Notes under the pieces: model-generated | What the model was told of the DNA's origin: nothing | Database searches by the model: none | What the model saw: only the letters and a program-made list of their open reading frames with translations | From: Caenimonas koreensis DSM 17982 | Lineage (GTDB): Bacteria; Pseudomonadota; Gammaproteobacteria; Burkholderiales; Burkholderiaceae_C | Direction of reading: 5' to 3' | DNA length: 64,000 nt | Assembly (NCBI RefSeq): GCF_009646335.1 | Contig: NZ_WJBU01000015.1 | Coordinates: 62,001 to 126,000, forward strand | Translations under genes and position numbers: made by a program | Shown: positions 8,800-17,301 of the stretch, in pieces | Layout of the letters: each line of letters starts with the position of its first letter | Numbering within the stretch: the first letter of the stretch is position 1

Positions 8800-9594
8800 A
8801 TGGACTATTCGCGCTACGAAACTCTCTCGATCACCCGTCGCGGCCCGCACGATTCAGTGCTCGACATCCAGATGCGCGCCTTGAACGGCAAACTGCCGAC
8901 AGCGGGCCACGAAGGCCACCGTGAACTTGCGCAGATCTGGCGGGATGTGGGCGACGATGAGTCTGTGCGATGCGCTGTGTTGCGCGGCGAAGGGCTTGGT
9001 TTTTCCGGCGGCGGCGACCTGGCTTTGGTCGAAAACATGGCGAGCGACTTCGAGGTGCGCACACGTGTCTGGAAGGAAGCGCGCGACCTGGTCTACAACG
9101 TCATCAACTGCGACAAGCCCATCGTGAGTGCGTTGCATGGCCCGGCAGTGGGCGCTGGATTGGTGGCGGGCTTGCTGGCAGACATCTCCATCGCCGCCAG
9201 GACCGCAAAGATCGTCGATGGCCATACGCGGCTGGGCGTGGCGGCGGGCGACCATGCCGCTATCGTGTGGCCCTTGCTTTGCGGGATGGCAAAAGCGAAG
9301 TACTACCTGATGTTGTGCGAGTCCGTGACGGGTGAGGAGGCCGATCGCATTGGCCTTGTGTCGATGGCGGTGGACGCTGAGGACTTGCTCCCGAAGGCAT
9401 ACGAAGTTGCAGATCGCCTCGCCAATGGTTCTCAGAGCGCCATACGCTGGACGAAGTACTCGCTCAACAACTGGCTGCGCCAGGCGGGCCCGGCGTTCGA
9501 CACGTCACTGGCGCTGGAGTTCATGGGCTTCGCGGGTCCCGATGTGAAGGAGGGAATTGCATCGCTGCGCGAGAGGCGCACGCCGAACTTCTGA
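8800..9594 (+). CDS. Enoyl-CoA hydratase/isomerase family protein
   Basis: 264 residues of the crotonase fold. The two oxyanion-hole segments are visible as [11 protein letters not shown] and [19 protein letters not shown]. Members hydrate or isomerise acyl-CoA thioesters. GAAGGA upstream of the ATG at 8800 serves as ribosome-binding site. It is monocistronic and divergent from the trehalose operon, so context does not name a pathway. The usual catalytic Glu pair cannot be assigned confidently from reading alone. Confidence 0.85.
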   Translation: MDYSRYETLSITRRGPHDSVLDIQMRALNGKLPTAGHEGHRELAQIWRDVGDDESVRCAVLRGEGLGFSGGGDLALVENMASDFEVRTRVWKEARDLVYNVINCDKPIVSALHGPAVGAGLVAGLLADISIAARTAKIVDGHTRLGVAAGDHAAIVWPLLCGMAKAKYYLMLCESVTGEEADRIGLVSMAVDAEDLLPKAYEVADRLANGSQSAIRWTKYSLNNWLRQAGPAFDTSLALEFMGFAGPDVKEGIASLRERRTPNF

Positions 9595-9617
9595 CGCTCT
9601 GGGATAATCTCGCCCAC

Positions 9618-9983
9618 ATGCAAGCCCTGCGCCGCGCCCATTTCCTCGCCCGCCTCGTGCTGGCGTGGTTCGTGTTGTCGCTCGGCGTGGCTGTCGCAGC
9701 GCCCATCGTCAATCCGGTCGGCATGCAGCTGATCTGCTCGGCCGGCGGCGTGATGAAGGTGTTGCCGGCGAGTTCCAGCGGCGAGCAGCCCAGCACGGCG
9801 CAAACGATGGACTGCCCGTTGTGCGCGTCCGTCTCGGCGCCGCCTCCGGCCACGCTCGAGTTGGTGCAGTTGCACCAGCGCGCCGTGGCCCTGGTGGCCG
9901 TCGAGCCCGAATCGCGCATTGTCCAGGCCGAAGCGGCGCCGCAACCGGCGCGCGGGCCACCCGCGGGCAAGCGCCTCCACTAG
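9618..9983 (+). CDS. DUF2946-type exported protein
   Basis: 121 residues with an N-terminal hydrophobic signal segment (about 10-28, ARLVLAWFVLSLGVAVAA) and the family's CPLC motif in TMDCPLCAS. Proteins of this type are regularly encoded next to copper-related TonB-dependent receptors and YcnI/PCuAC proteins, exactly as here, so a role in periplasmic or outer-membrane copper handling is likely. No biochemical function is established. Confidence 0.75.
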   Translation: MQALRRAHFLARLVLAWFVLSLGVAVAAPIVNPVGMQLICSAGGVMKVLPASSSGEQPSTAQTMDCPLCASVSAPPPATLELVQLHQRAVALVAVEPESRIVQAEAAPQPARGPPAGKRLH

Positions 9984-10042
9984 AGCCCCCGCGCCTGGTT
10001 GATCCGCGCGGGGAATTCCCCCGTTTGCAGGAAAGAACCAGC

Positions 10043-12409
10043 ATGTTTCGCCGTTCCTTGCCGCGAGCCTGTGCGCTCGCACTTTCACCCGTAGTTGCGC
10101 CTGCGCTACTTCTTGCCACCCCCCTCGCTGCCTGGGCCGACCACCCAGGCGACTCGCAGGCGCGCTCGCTTGGCGTCGTCACCGTCATCGGTGGCCAGCC
10201 CACGTCACTGCCCACGCAGATACCGACCACGCTGGAAGTCATCACGCGTGAACAGATCGAGCAGTCGATCAATGCGACTGACAGCGAAGACGCGCTGAAG
10301 TACTTCCCCAGCCTGCTCGTTCGCAAGCGCTACATCGGCGACTACAACCACGCCATCCTGTCCAGCCGCGCATCGGGCACCGGCAACAGCGCACGCTCGG
10401 CGGTGTACGCCGACGGCATCCTGTTGTCGAACTACCTGGGCAACGGTGTCGGCGGACTGAGCTTTCCGCCGCGCTGGGGGTTGGTCACGCCCGAAGAGAT
10501 CGAGCGCGTCGATGTGATGTACGGCCCGTTCTCTGCGGCCTATCCGGGCAATTCGGTCGGTGCGGTGGTGGACTACGTCACGCGCATGCCTCGCAAATTC
10601 GAGGCGCACGGCAAAGTGGGCTACGTTTCGCAGCCCTTCGCGCTTTACAACACGAATGCCACCTATCGAGCGTGGCAAACGAGCGCTTCGGCGGGGAACA
10701 AGGCCGGTGACCTGTCGTGGTTCATCAACTTCAACCACACGGAAAGCCACGGCCAGCCGCTGACCTTTGCCACGCGGCTGGTGAGTGCGGGAACCGTGGG
10801 CAGTGCAGGCACGCCCGTCACGGGCGCGGTGCTCGAGCGCAACAACGCGAACGCGCCGTGGTACGTGCTGGGCACCGGCACCGAATACGAAACGCGGCAG
10901 GATCACGTCAAGGCCAAGCTGGCTTACGACCTCGGATCAGGCTTGCGGGCGGCGTACACGCTGGGTGTGTGGCAAAACACGTCGACCGGACGCCCTGTTT
11001 CGTACTTGCGCAACGCGGCGGGGCAAGCCGTGTACAGCGGCGCGGTGAACATTGACGGCCGCTCCTTCTCGCCATTGACCGGCGGCGACTTTGCCTTGAC
11101 CGATGAGCGCCTCACGCACGTGATGCACGGCTTGTCGCTCAAGACGCACACGCAGGGTGTCTTCGACTGGGAAGTCGCAGCCAGCCTCTACGACTATTCG
11201 CGCGACCAGAAGCGGCAGAACAGCGCGGCAAATACCTTGCCTGGTGCAGCAAGCGGCGGCGCGGGAACGATAGCCGACGGCGGCGGCACGGGATGGCGCA
11301 CGCTGGCGCTGAAAGGCACGTGGCGGCCCGCTGGCGTGGCGGGGCCGCACATCATTGACTTTGGCGTGCAGGACGACGCGTTTGCACTGCGCTATCTCAC
11401 CTCCACGATCACTGGTGACTGGACGCGCGACGGCGCAGGCGCAGTTGCCAGCAATGTCGGCGGCAGAACGCGCTTGCAGAGCTTCTACGTGCAAGACGCG
11501 TGGGCGTTTGCACCGGGCTGGAAGACAGTGCTCGGCGCGCGCGCTGAAGCGTGGTCAGCCATCAACGGGTACACGCAGATTCCCGCTGCCACGCCCGCGG
11601 TCAACACGCAGTGGCCATCGCGGCGCGAAGCCTTTGTGTCGCCCAAGGCGGCGCTGTCGTGGCAATTTCAAAGCGACACGGTGCTCAAGGCTTCTTTGGG
11701 CCGCGCGATCCGCTTCCCGACGGTGGGCGAGCTCTACGGCGCAACGTCAACGGCGAATTCGCAATACATCAACGATCCGTTGCTGCGGCCTGAGCGCTCG
11801 TGGACGGGCGAGCTCAGCGCGGAAAAGGATCTGGCCAATGCGCTGCTTCGCGTGACCTTGTTCGCCGAAGACACGCGCGACTCGCTCTATTCGCAAACCA
11901 CGTTTGATCCGCTTGCCAACCGCAATGTCAGCCGTGTGCAGAACGTGGGCCGTATCTCAACGAAGGGTGTCGAGGTTGCGTATAGCGGCGTCGACGTGTT
12001 TCGCAAGGGGCTGGACGTCAACGCCAGCGTGACCTACGCAGACTCAGTGATCAAGGAAAACGCCGGTTTTGTCAGCGTGCGGGGCGACACCATCGGCAAG
12101 CAGCAACCCAACATCGCGAAGTGGCGCGCGACAGCGCTCGTCGCGTATCGTTGGAACGACCGCTGGTCAACGTCGGTTGGCGCGCGCTACAGCGGCAGGC
12201 AATACCGCACGCTGGACAACAGCGACGTCAATGGCTACACCTACCAGGGGGTGAGCAAGTTCTTCACTGTCGATGCGCGTGTGCGTGTGAAGCTGAACGA
12301 GCAACTCTCTGCCGCGTTCGGCATCGATAACCTCAATAACGACAAGTTCTGGAATTTCCATCCTTACCCGCAGCGCAGCTACAGCGCAGAATTGAAGTAC
12401 GACCTATGA
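10043..12409 (+). CDS. TonB-dependent outer-membrane receptor (probably copper-related)
   Basis: 788 residues. A signal peptide (about 1-32, ending AAWA) is followed by a plug domain at about 45-165 (ITREQIEQ, then ERVDVMYGPFSAAYPGNSVGA) and a C-terminal beta-barrel ending in the aromatic-rich SAELKYDL. The ATG at 10043 is chosen; the open frame extends back to 9665 through the DUF2946 gene but that part reads as an out-of-frame shadow. It overlaps the next gene by 4 bp (ATGA). Its neighbours, DUF2946 and YcnI-PCuAC, point to copper or copper-chelate uptake; ferric-siderophore uptake is the main alternative. Confidence 0.85.
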   Translation: MFRRSLPRACALALSPVVAPALLLATPLAAWADHPGDSQARSLGVVTVIGGQPTSLPTQIPTTLEVITREQIEQSINATDSEDALKYFPSLLVRKRYIGDYNHAILSSRASGTGNSARSAVYADGILLSNYLGNGVGGLSFPPRWGLVTPEEIERVDVMYGPFSAAYPGNSVGAVVDYVTRMPRKFEAHGKVGYVSQPFALYNTNATYRAWQTSASAGNKAGDLSWFINFNHTESHGQPLTFATRLVSAGTVGSAGTPVTGAVLERNNANAPWYVLGTGTEYETRQDHVKAKLAYDLGSGLRAAYTLGVWQNTSTGRPVSYLRNAAGQAVYSGAVNIDGRSFSPLTGGDFALTDERLTHVMHGLSLKTHTQGVFDWEVAASLYDYSRDQKRQNSAANTLPGAASGGAGTIADGGGTGWRTLALKGTWRPAGVAGPHIIDFGVQDDAFALRYLTSTITGDWTRDGAGAVASNVGGRTRLQSFYVQDAWAFAPGWKTVLGARAEAWSAINGYTQIPAATPAVNTQWPSRREAFVSPKAALSWQFQSDTVLKASLGRAIRFPTVGELYGATSTANSQYINDPLLRPERSWTGELSAEKDLANALLRVTLFAEDTRDSLYSQTTFDPLANRNVSRVQNVGRISTKGVEVAYSGVDVFRKGLDVNASVTYADSVIKENAGFVSVRGDTIGKQQPNIAKWRATALVAYRWNDRWSTSVGARYSGRQYRTLDNSDVNGYTYQGVSKFFTVDARVRVKLNEQLSAAFGIDNLNNDKFWNFHPYPQRSYSAELKYDL

Positions 12410-13281
12410 ACAAGCACCTCTTTGCCTTTGTTGCCGCGCTCGCTCCCCTGATGGTAGGCGCCCACGCTTCGCTCGAAACGCCCATCGCCGAAACAGGCGC
12501 CGCCTATCAAGGCGTGCTGCGCATCGGGCATGGATGCGACGCCTCGCCCACCACGGCGCTCGCGATGCGCCTGCCTGCCGGCTTCGAAGGCGCGCGGGCG
12601 CTGCCCAAGCCCGGCTGGACGGTTGATACCAAGCCCGGCGTGCTGAGCTGGACGGCGGCGTCGAAAGACGCGGCGTTGCAGCCCACGCAGCGCGGCGAAT
12701 TCGCTTTCGCCGTGACAGCGCCGCGCGCTGCAGGCCCTGCCTGGATCAAGGTGCTGCAAACCTGCGAGAAAGGCGCGCAAGACTGGGCTGACGTGCCAGC
12801 CGCCGGCACTTCGGTCGCCGGCATGAAGACGCCGGCCATGTTGCTCGCCGTGCTCGCGCCGCGCGAATTCGCCATGGCGAAGATGCTGCCGCGCGTCGAG
12901 GGCGGCTGGGTGCGCGGCACGGTGCCCGGCCAGTCGGGCACCGGCGCATTCATGCGGCTGACGGCCAGCGAGCCGGTGCAGCTGGTGGGGGTGACGACGC
13001 CCGCTGCCGGCACTGCGGAGGTCCATGAAATGAAAATGGAAGGGGACGTGATGCGCATGCGCGCCATGCCCAAGCTCGACCTGCCCGCCGGCCAGGTCGT
13101 CGAGCTCAAGCCGGGCGGCTATCACCTGATGCTGACGGACTTGAAGCAACCCTTGCAAAAAGACACGACCGTGCCGCTCACGCTGGTGTTTCGCAATGCC
13201 CGCGGGCTGGAGAGCCGCATGGACGTCAGCCTGCCCGTTCAGATGCTGGGCCCGGATGCAATGGGCGGCCACAAGCACTGA
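12406..13281 (+). CDS. YcnI (DUF1775) - PCuAC copper-binding fusion protein
   Basis: 291 residues. Signal peptide 1-19 ends in GA; cleavage would leave His20 as the mature N-terminus (HASLE), the ligand position described for YcnI copper proteins. DUF1775 spans about 20-160. A PCuAC domain follows at about 165-285 and carries the full copper motif H207-X10-M218-X21-H240-X-M242. Single-domain YcnI is about 180 residues, so this is a true fusion. It is translationally coupled to the TonB receptor and probably passes Cu(I) to cuproenzymes in the periplasm, such as the cytochrome oxidase CuA site. Confidence 0.88.
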   Translation: MNKHLFAFVAALAPLMVGAHASLETPIAETGAAYQGVLRIGHGCDASPTTALAMRLPAGFEGARALPKPGWTVDTKPGVLSWTAASKDAALQPTQRGEFAFAVTAPRAAGPAWIKVLQTCEKGAQDWADVPAAGTSVAGMKTPAMLLAVLAPREFAMAKMLPRVEGGWVRGTVPGQSGTGAFMRLTASEPVQLVGVTTPAAGTAEVHEMKMEGDVMRMRAMPKLDLPAGQVVELKPGGYHLMLTDLKQPLQKDTTVPLTLVFRNARGLESRMDVSLPVQMLGPDAMGGHKH

Positions 13282-13330
13282 GGTTGGGGTAAGCTGTACG
13301 GACTGCACCAAAGCGAACCGGAGCGCGGCC

Positions 13331-13996
13331 ATGAGCGACGATCAATCGATGGGTTTCGGCAAATTCGTGCCCGGATTCGACTTCCTGCAGAACCTCGCGA
13401 AAAGCGCTTCGCACACGCTGCCGCAGATGCCCAATCTGTCGAATTGGGTTGCGCCGACGCTCAACGTCGAAGAGCTCGACAAGCGCATCGGCGAATTGAA
13501 GGCGGTCCACTTCTGGCTGGACCAGAACTCCAAGGCGCTGGGCGCGACGATCCAGGCGCTCGAAGTGCAGAAGATGACGCTGGCCACGCTCAAAGGCATG
13601 AACTTCAACATGGGCGATGTCGCCAATGCGCTCAAGCTCAAGGCGGCTGATACGGTGATCACCGGCGTGCAGAAAGTCAGTGAAGCAGCGGCGGACTCGG
13701 CAACGGCAATCTCCAACGCAGCCGCCAAGCAGAAAACGACGACTGGCAAACGTAGGGCTGCGAGCAAGGCGGCTGCGGCACCCCATGTTGTGGACCCGAT
13801 GCAATGGTGGGGCGCGCTGACCCAGCAGTTCCAGCAGATCGCGACCACGGCCATGAAAGACGCCGCCACGCAGACAGCCGTGGACACGGCCAGGAACGTG
13901 GCCACTGGCGTTGCACGTGGCGCGCTCAAGTCAGCCACAGGCATGGCGAAGGCTGCAAGGGCCGGCGCGCGCAAGGGCCGCGCCGCGAAGAAATGA
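13331..13996 (+). CDS. phaM: PhaM-type polyhydroxyalkanoate granule regulatory protein
   Basis: 221 residues. The N-terminal part contains the characteristic NLSNWVAPTLNVEELDKRI and LKAVHFWLDQN, then a helical region, and a C-terminus rich in Lys, Arg and Ala (KAARAGARKGRAAKK) like the histone-like tail by which PhaM binds DNA. In Ralstonia PhaM activates PHA synthase and tethers granules to the nucleoid. The start at 13331 has a GGAGCG upstream. Its stop overlaps the FIST gene start as ATGA. Confidence 0.85.
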   Translation: MSDDQSMGFGKFVPGFDFLQNLAKSASHTLPQMPNLSNWVAPTLNVEELDKRIGELKAVHFWLDQNSKALGATIQALEVQKMTLATLKGMNFNMGDVANALKLKAADTVITGVQKVSEAAADSATAISNAAAKQKTTTGKRRAASKAAAAPHVVDPMQWWGALTQQFQQIATTAMKDAATQTAVDTARNVATGVARGALKSATGMAKAARAGARKGRAAKK

Positions 13997-15240
13997 AGCT
14001 GTTCCCCTTCGGCCACGCCACGCATCCGCAATGGCAGATGGCAGCGGGCCTGGTGCTCGCGCAGGTACGGGCGCAAATGGCCCTGCACGGCTATGCCAGC
14101 TCGCCGACGCTGGGCATTCTCTACATCACCGATCACTACGCCAATGACGCGCAGGACATCCTGGACCATCTGGGCGCCGAGCTGCCCGAGATCACGGACT
14201 GGTCTGGCACGGTAGGTGTGGGCATAGCATCGTCGAACGTAGAGTACTTTGACGAGCCAGCCCTTGCCGTGATGCTCTGCGAGCTGCCCACGGACCAATA
14301 CCGTGTGTTCTCGGGCGTCGCCCCGCTGGGCCTGGGGTTCGAGCCCCACACGGCGCTGGTCCATGCCGACGCGAGTACGCCGGATGTGGCCGAGCTCATC
14401 GCAGAGATGGCGGGTCGTACGGCGACGGGCTACCTCTTCGGCGGTCTTTCGGCCAGTCGCACGCAGGCGGTGCAGTTTGCGGTGGGCGGCAACGGCAACA
14501 TCCGCGGCCATGGAGCGGCGGGCGGGGTGTTTCGAGGCGGGCTGTCGGGCGTTGCTTTCGGCGAAGGCATCACGCTGGTGTCGCGCGTGACGCAGGGCTG
14601 CCAGCCAGTCGCGCCGCAGCGCCTGATCACGGCGGCGCAGGGCAACGTCATCACCGGGCTTGATGGCGAGCCTGCCCTCGATGTTTTACTGCGCGACACG
14701 CATATCTCGCTCGATGAGCCCGAGCAGGCCATGAGCGCACTGCGCGCGACGCTCGTCGGGCTGGTGGAGCCGGGTGCCGACGCCGTAGCGCGCACGGGCA
14801 ACTTCGGCGCGGATGTGGTCGTGCGCCACATCATCGGCCTCGATCCGGGCCGGCGCGGCGTGGCCGTGGCTGACCAGGTCGAGACGGGCATGCGCATGGC
14901 CTTTTGCCAGCGCAATTCGGTGGCGGCGCGTGCTGACCTGGTTCGCATTTGCGCCGAGATTCGCGAAGAGCTGGAGCCGCAGGAGATGACGCTGCCGGTG
15001 GCTGCCGCCCTCGCTTCGAACGACGCCCAGGCGGCGCCCAGCCCCGAGCGGCGCATTGCCGGGGCGATTTACGTGAGCTGCGCCGGGCGTGGCGGGCCAC
15101 ACTTTGGCGGGCCGAGCGCCGAGCTGCAGATCGTGCGGCGCGCGCTCGGCGATGTGCCGCTGGTCGGCTTTTTTGCCGGCGGCGAAATTGCACGCAACCA
15201 CCTGTACGGATACACCGGCGTGCTCACCGTTTTCTGCTGA
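13993..15240 (+). CDS. FIST domain sensor protein
   Basis: 415 residues made of an N-terminal FIST domain (about 25-230) and a C-terminal FIST_C domain (about 235-400, including GGPHFGGPSAEL and FFAGGEIARNHLYGYTGV near the end). FIST domains are proposed to sense small ligands such as amino acids and usually feed signal-transduction pathways; here no kinase or cyclase domain is attached. The ATG at 13993 overlaps the phaM stop, so the two proteins are probably made together. Confidence 0.87.
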   Translation: MKLFPFGHATHPQWQMAAGLVLAQVRAQMALHGYASSPTLGILYITDHYANDAQDILDHLGAELPEITDWSGTVGVGIASSNVEYFDEPALAVMLCELPTDQYRVFSGVAPLGLGFEPHTALVHADASTPDVAELIAEMAGRTATGYLFGGLSASRTQAVQFAVGGNGNIRGHGAAGGVFRGGLSGVAFGEGITLVSRVTQGCQPVAPQRLITAAQGNVITGLDGEPALDVLLRDTHISLDEPEQAMSALRATLVGLVEPGADAVARTGNFGADVVVRHIIGLDPGRRGVAVADQVETGMRMAFCQRNSVAARADLVRICAEIREELEPQEMTLPVAAALASNDAQAAPSPERRIAGAIYVSCAGRGGPHFGGPSAELQIVRRALGDVPLVGFFAGGEIARNHLYGYTGVLTVFC

Positions 15241-15242
15241 CT

Positions 15243-16418
15243 ATGGCGACTCGCAAATCTCACCGCATTCCCACGCTCTGGCAAGGCTTTCGCTGGTCGC
15301 TCGGCGCCGACGCTTCAGGCGGCGGCACGACGCCGTATCGCATGGCGTGGCGCGCGCTGAACGCAACGCTGTGGCACAGCAGGGCCATGAAACGCTGGAT
15401 GACGGTGGTGTACGAGCTGCACTCGCGCAAAGTCATCGAAGACATGCCGGGCGAGTATTTGCGGGCCGTGCGCCCGTATGTGCACCGCGGTGTCGGCTTC
15501 AACGAACGCGTCGTGCAGCTGATCGACCATATGGACTGGCTCGAAGGTGCCTTCCAGCGCGCAGCGTTCGAGCAGATTGTGTCGGGCCAGCCGCTGACCC
15601 TTGTCGAGCTGACGGCGCCGCGCGGCTACGACTACGTGCGGCTGCAGTTGCAGCAGGCGCCGCTGCCCAGCCCCGAAGGCGACATGCTGCTTTCGCTCAA
15701 CCTGCAGCGTTCTGCCGACGTGCAGCACAAGGCAGAAAACGTGGAAGCAGCGGTGCTGGCGTTCAGCCGTTTTCGCATCGACGACAAGCCCTGCCTGGTG
15801 ATCGGCGGTGTGCGCGGCCAGCGCCATCCAACGCAGCGCGTGAGCCTGACGGAGCTGAGCCAGGCACTGCAGGGCTGGAAGCCGTCCGTGTTGCTCGTGC
15901 GCGTGGCGCAGGAGCTTGCGCGCTACTGGCAGCTGCACCTCATCGGCCTGGACCCGGCTGCGCACCGGTTGCACGACTGGTCGTATCGCTGGAAGAAGAA
16001 TCGCCGCGAATCGGGACAGCGGATCTTTGCTGCCTACGACGCGTTGTGGGATCACTTCGACTGCAAGCCCGGGCCGCTGGGCTGGGTCGTGGTGCCGCTC
16101 AATTCCGACGAAAAGCTTGCGGCCACTGCGCTGTCGCCCGAGAAGCGCGCGCGGCAAACCAGCCGCGCCGACTACTGGATTCGCACACGCAACGTCATGC
16201 GCGCCGAATTCAGGCGGCTGTTGCAAAAGCCTGTGCGCGAGGCGCGCCTGTCGCACCTGACGGAGACGATGGATCGCGAGAGCATGCGGGCGCGGCTGAA
16301 CTACCCCGACGTGATCAAGGACGAATTCGACTTCGACGACGACAGCCAGGACAGCCAGAACAGCGAAGACATGGTGCCGTCGCGCGTGCTGGCGACGGGG
16401 CCGGGCAACCTGGTCTGA
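15243..16418 (+). CDS. VirK/YbjX (DUF535) family protein
   Basis: 391 residues, cytoplasmic. The DUF535 core contains YLHRGV-like YVHRGVGFNER, then MLLSLNLQ, FRIDDKPCLVIGGVRGQR and the C-terminal DYWIRTRNVMRAEFRRLL. The family includes Salmonella VirK and Escherichia YbjX, implicated in envelope or virulence phenotypes, but the biochemical role is unknown. It starts 2 bp after the FIST stop and so belongs to the phaM-FIST transcription unit. The C-terminal 30 residues are acidic (DEFDFDDDSQDSQNSED). Confidence 0.82.
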   Translation: MATRKSHRIPTLWQGFRWSLGADASGGGTTPYRMAWRALNATLWHSRAMKRWMTVVYELHSRKVIEDMPGEYLRAVRPYVHRGVGFNERVVQLIDHMDWLEGAFQRAAFEQIVSGQPLTLVELTAPRGYDYVRLQLQQAPLPSPEGDMLLSLNLQRSADVQHKAENVEAAVLAFSRFRIDDKPCLVIGGVRGQRHPTQRVSLTELSQALQGWKPSVLLVRVAQELARYWQLHLIGLDPAAHRLHDWSYRWKKNRRESGQRIFAAYDALWDHFDCKPGPLGWVVVPLNSDEKLAATALSPEKRARQTSRADYWIRTRNVMRAEFRRLLQKPVREARLSHLTETMDRESMRARLNYPDVIKDEFDFDDDSQDSQNSEDMVPSRVLATGPGNLV

Positions 16419-16441
16419 GGTGTGCTCGCTACTGTTGCTGC

Positions 16442-17173
16442 TCAGCGCCGCAAGGCCGCGAACGCGCCGAACTCCCAGCTGCGCATCGCCAGCAGCAGCG
16501 TGTAGCCCTCGCGCTCTTTCTCGGGCATGCGCTGGTCGGCATGGTGCTGCTGCGCAAAGTCTTGCGCGACGCGCTGCAGCCGTTCCAGAAATGACGGTGC
16601 AAGCCCGCGCGAGATCGAGCCGTGCACCAGCAGCAAGCCTTCGCCCACACCATCGAAGCTGCCCGAGAAGTAGTCGAGCACGGCGTGTTCGCGGAAGAAA
16701 TCCATCACCGGCCCATGCGCGCGCCAGCGGAAAGTCTTTGCCAGTTTGAGTCGGTAGCGGTTGAGTGGCCGCAATTCGATGATGCCGATGCGATCGAGCT
16801 GCGCGAAGTACTTGATGCACTCCGCCTGCGACAGGCGATAGGAAGACGCGACTTGCTCCAGCGTCCACTGGCTCAGCACGCAGATCGCGCATAGCAGCAG
16901 CTTCTTGTCGGCGACAACGGCGCGCTCTTGCTCCAGCGTCAGCTCGGTGAGCAGCGGCTGCGCGTCGGCCACGCGCCGCGCGAGTTCACCAAAGTCGAGC
17001 TTGAGCGCGCGGCAGATGGCGTCGATGCGCGAGAGCGGCATGTCGCCTTTGGCCAGCATGCGCTTGACGCTCGATTCAGCCATGCCCAATGCAGCGGCGA
17101 GGTCGGCGTAAGTCATCTGCGCGAGCTTGAGTTCCTTCTTGAGCGCGGTGACGAGGTCGGCAGTGGTGCTCAT
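16442..17173 (-). CDS. XRE-family helix-turn-helix regulator
   Basis: 243 residues. An N-terminal XRE-type helix-turn-helix at about 8-62 (LAQMTYADLAAALGMAESSVKRML) is followed by a long C-terminal domain that I do not recognise beyond related proteins of the same length. The ATG at 17173 (MSTTADLV) is chosen over the open frame reaching 17398, because a 21-bp dyad lies 8 bases upstream and likely overlaps its translation start. That suggests autorepression. It is divergent from the lysophospholipid transporter-acyltransferase gene, a plausible target. Confidence 0.8.
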   Translation of the reverse strand: MSTTADLVTALKKELKLAQMTYADLAAALGMAESSVKRMLAKGDMPLSRIDAICRALKLDFGELARRVADAQPLLTELTLEQERAVVADKKLLLCAICVLSQWTLEQVASSYRLSQAECIKYFAQLDRIGIIELRPLNRYRLKLAKTFRWRAHGPVMDFFREHAVLDYFSGSFDGVGEGLLLVHGSISRGLAPSFLERLQRVAQDFAQQHHADQRMPEKEREGYTLLLAMRSWEFGAFAALRR

Positions 17174-17180
17174 GGCAGCG

Positions 17181-17201
17181 TGGTATCCCCAGGAGATACC
17201 A
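17181..17201. promoter_or_regulatory. 21-bp operator-like palindrome at the XRE gene start
   Basis: TGGTATC at 17181-17187 and GATACCA at 17195-17201 form perfect 7-bp arms; two more pairs near the centre also match, leaving one mismatched pair. The dyad ends 8 bases from the XRE start codon and about 100 bp from the divergent LplT-PlsC start. This is the geometry of an autoregulatory operator. Binding by the adjacent regulator is inferred. Confidence 0.5.
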
Positions 17202-17301
17202 ATGGGTCCAAAAGCCGCCAATGTATTCCTCTTTGGTGAGGCTGACATGCTTTGCAAGCAGAATGCAGGCGGAAATTGAAACGCAACCTGAAGGAACCTG
17301 C

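Noticed and set aside
9665-10042. Upstream extension of the TonB receptor frame to give a 914-residue protein
   Set aside because: The extension runs through the DUF2946 gene in another frame, is arginine-rich shadow sequence, and a normal signal peptide starts at 10043.
15315-16892. 525-codon minus-strand frame opposite the DUF535 gene
   Set aside because: Composition rich in His, Arg and Ala is typical of antisense shadows in GC-rich DNA; the plus-strand gene has clear family motifs.
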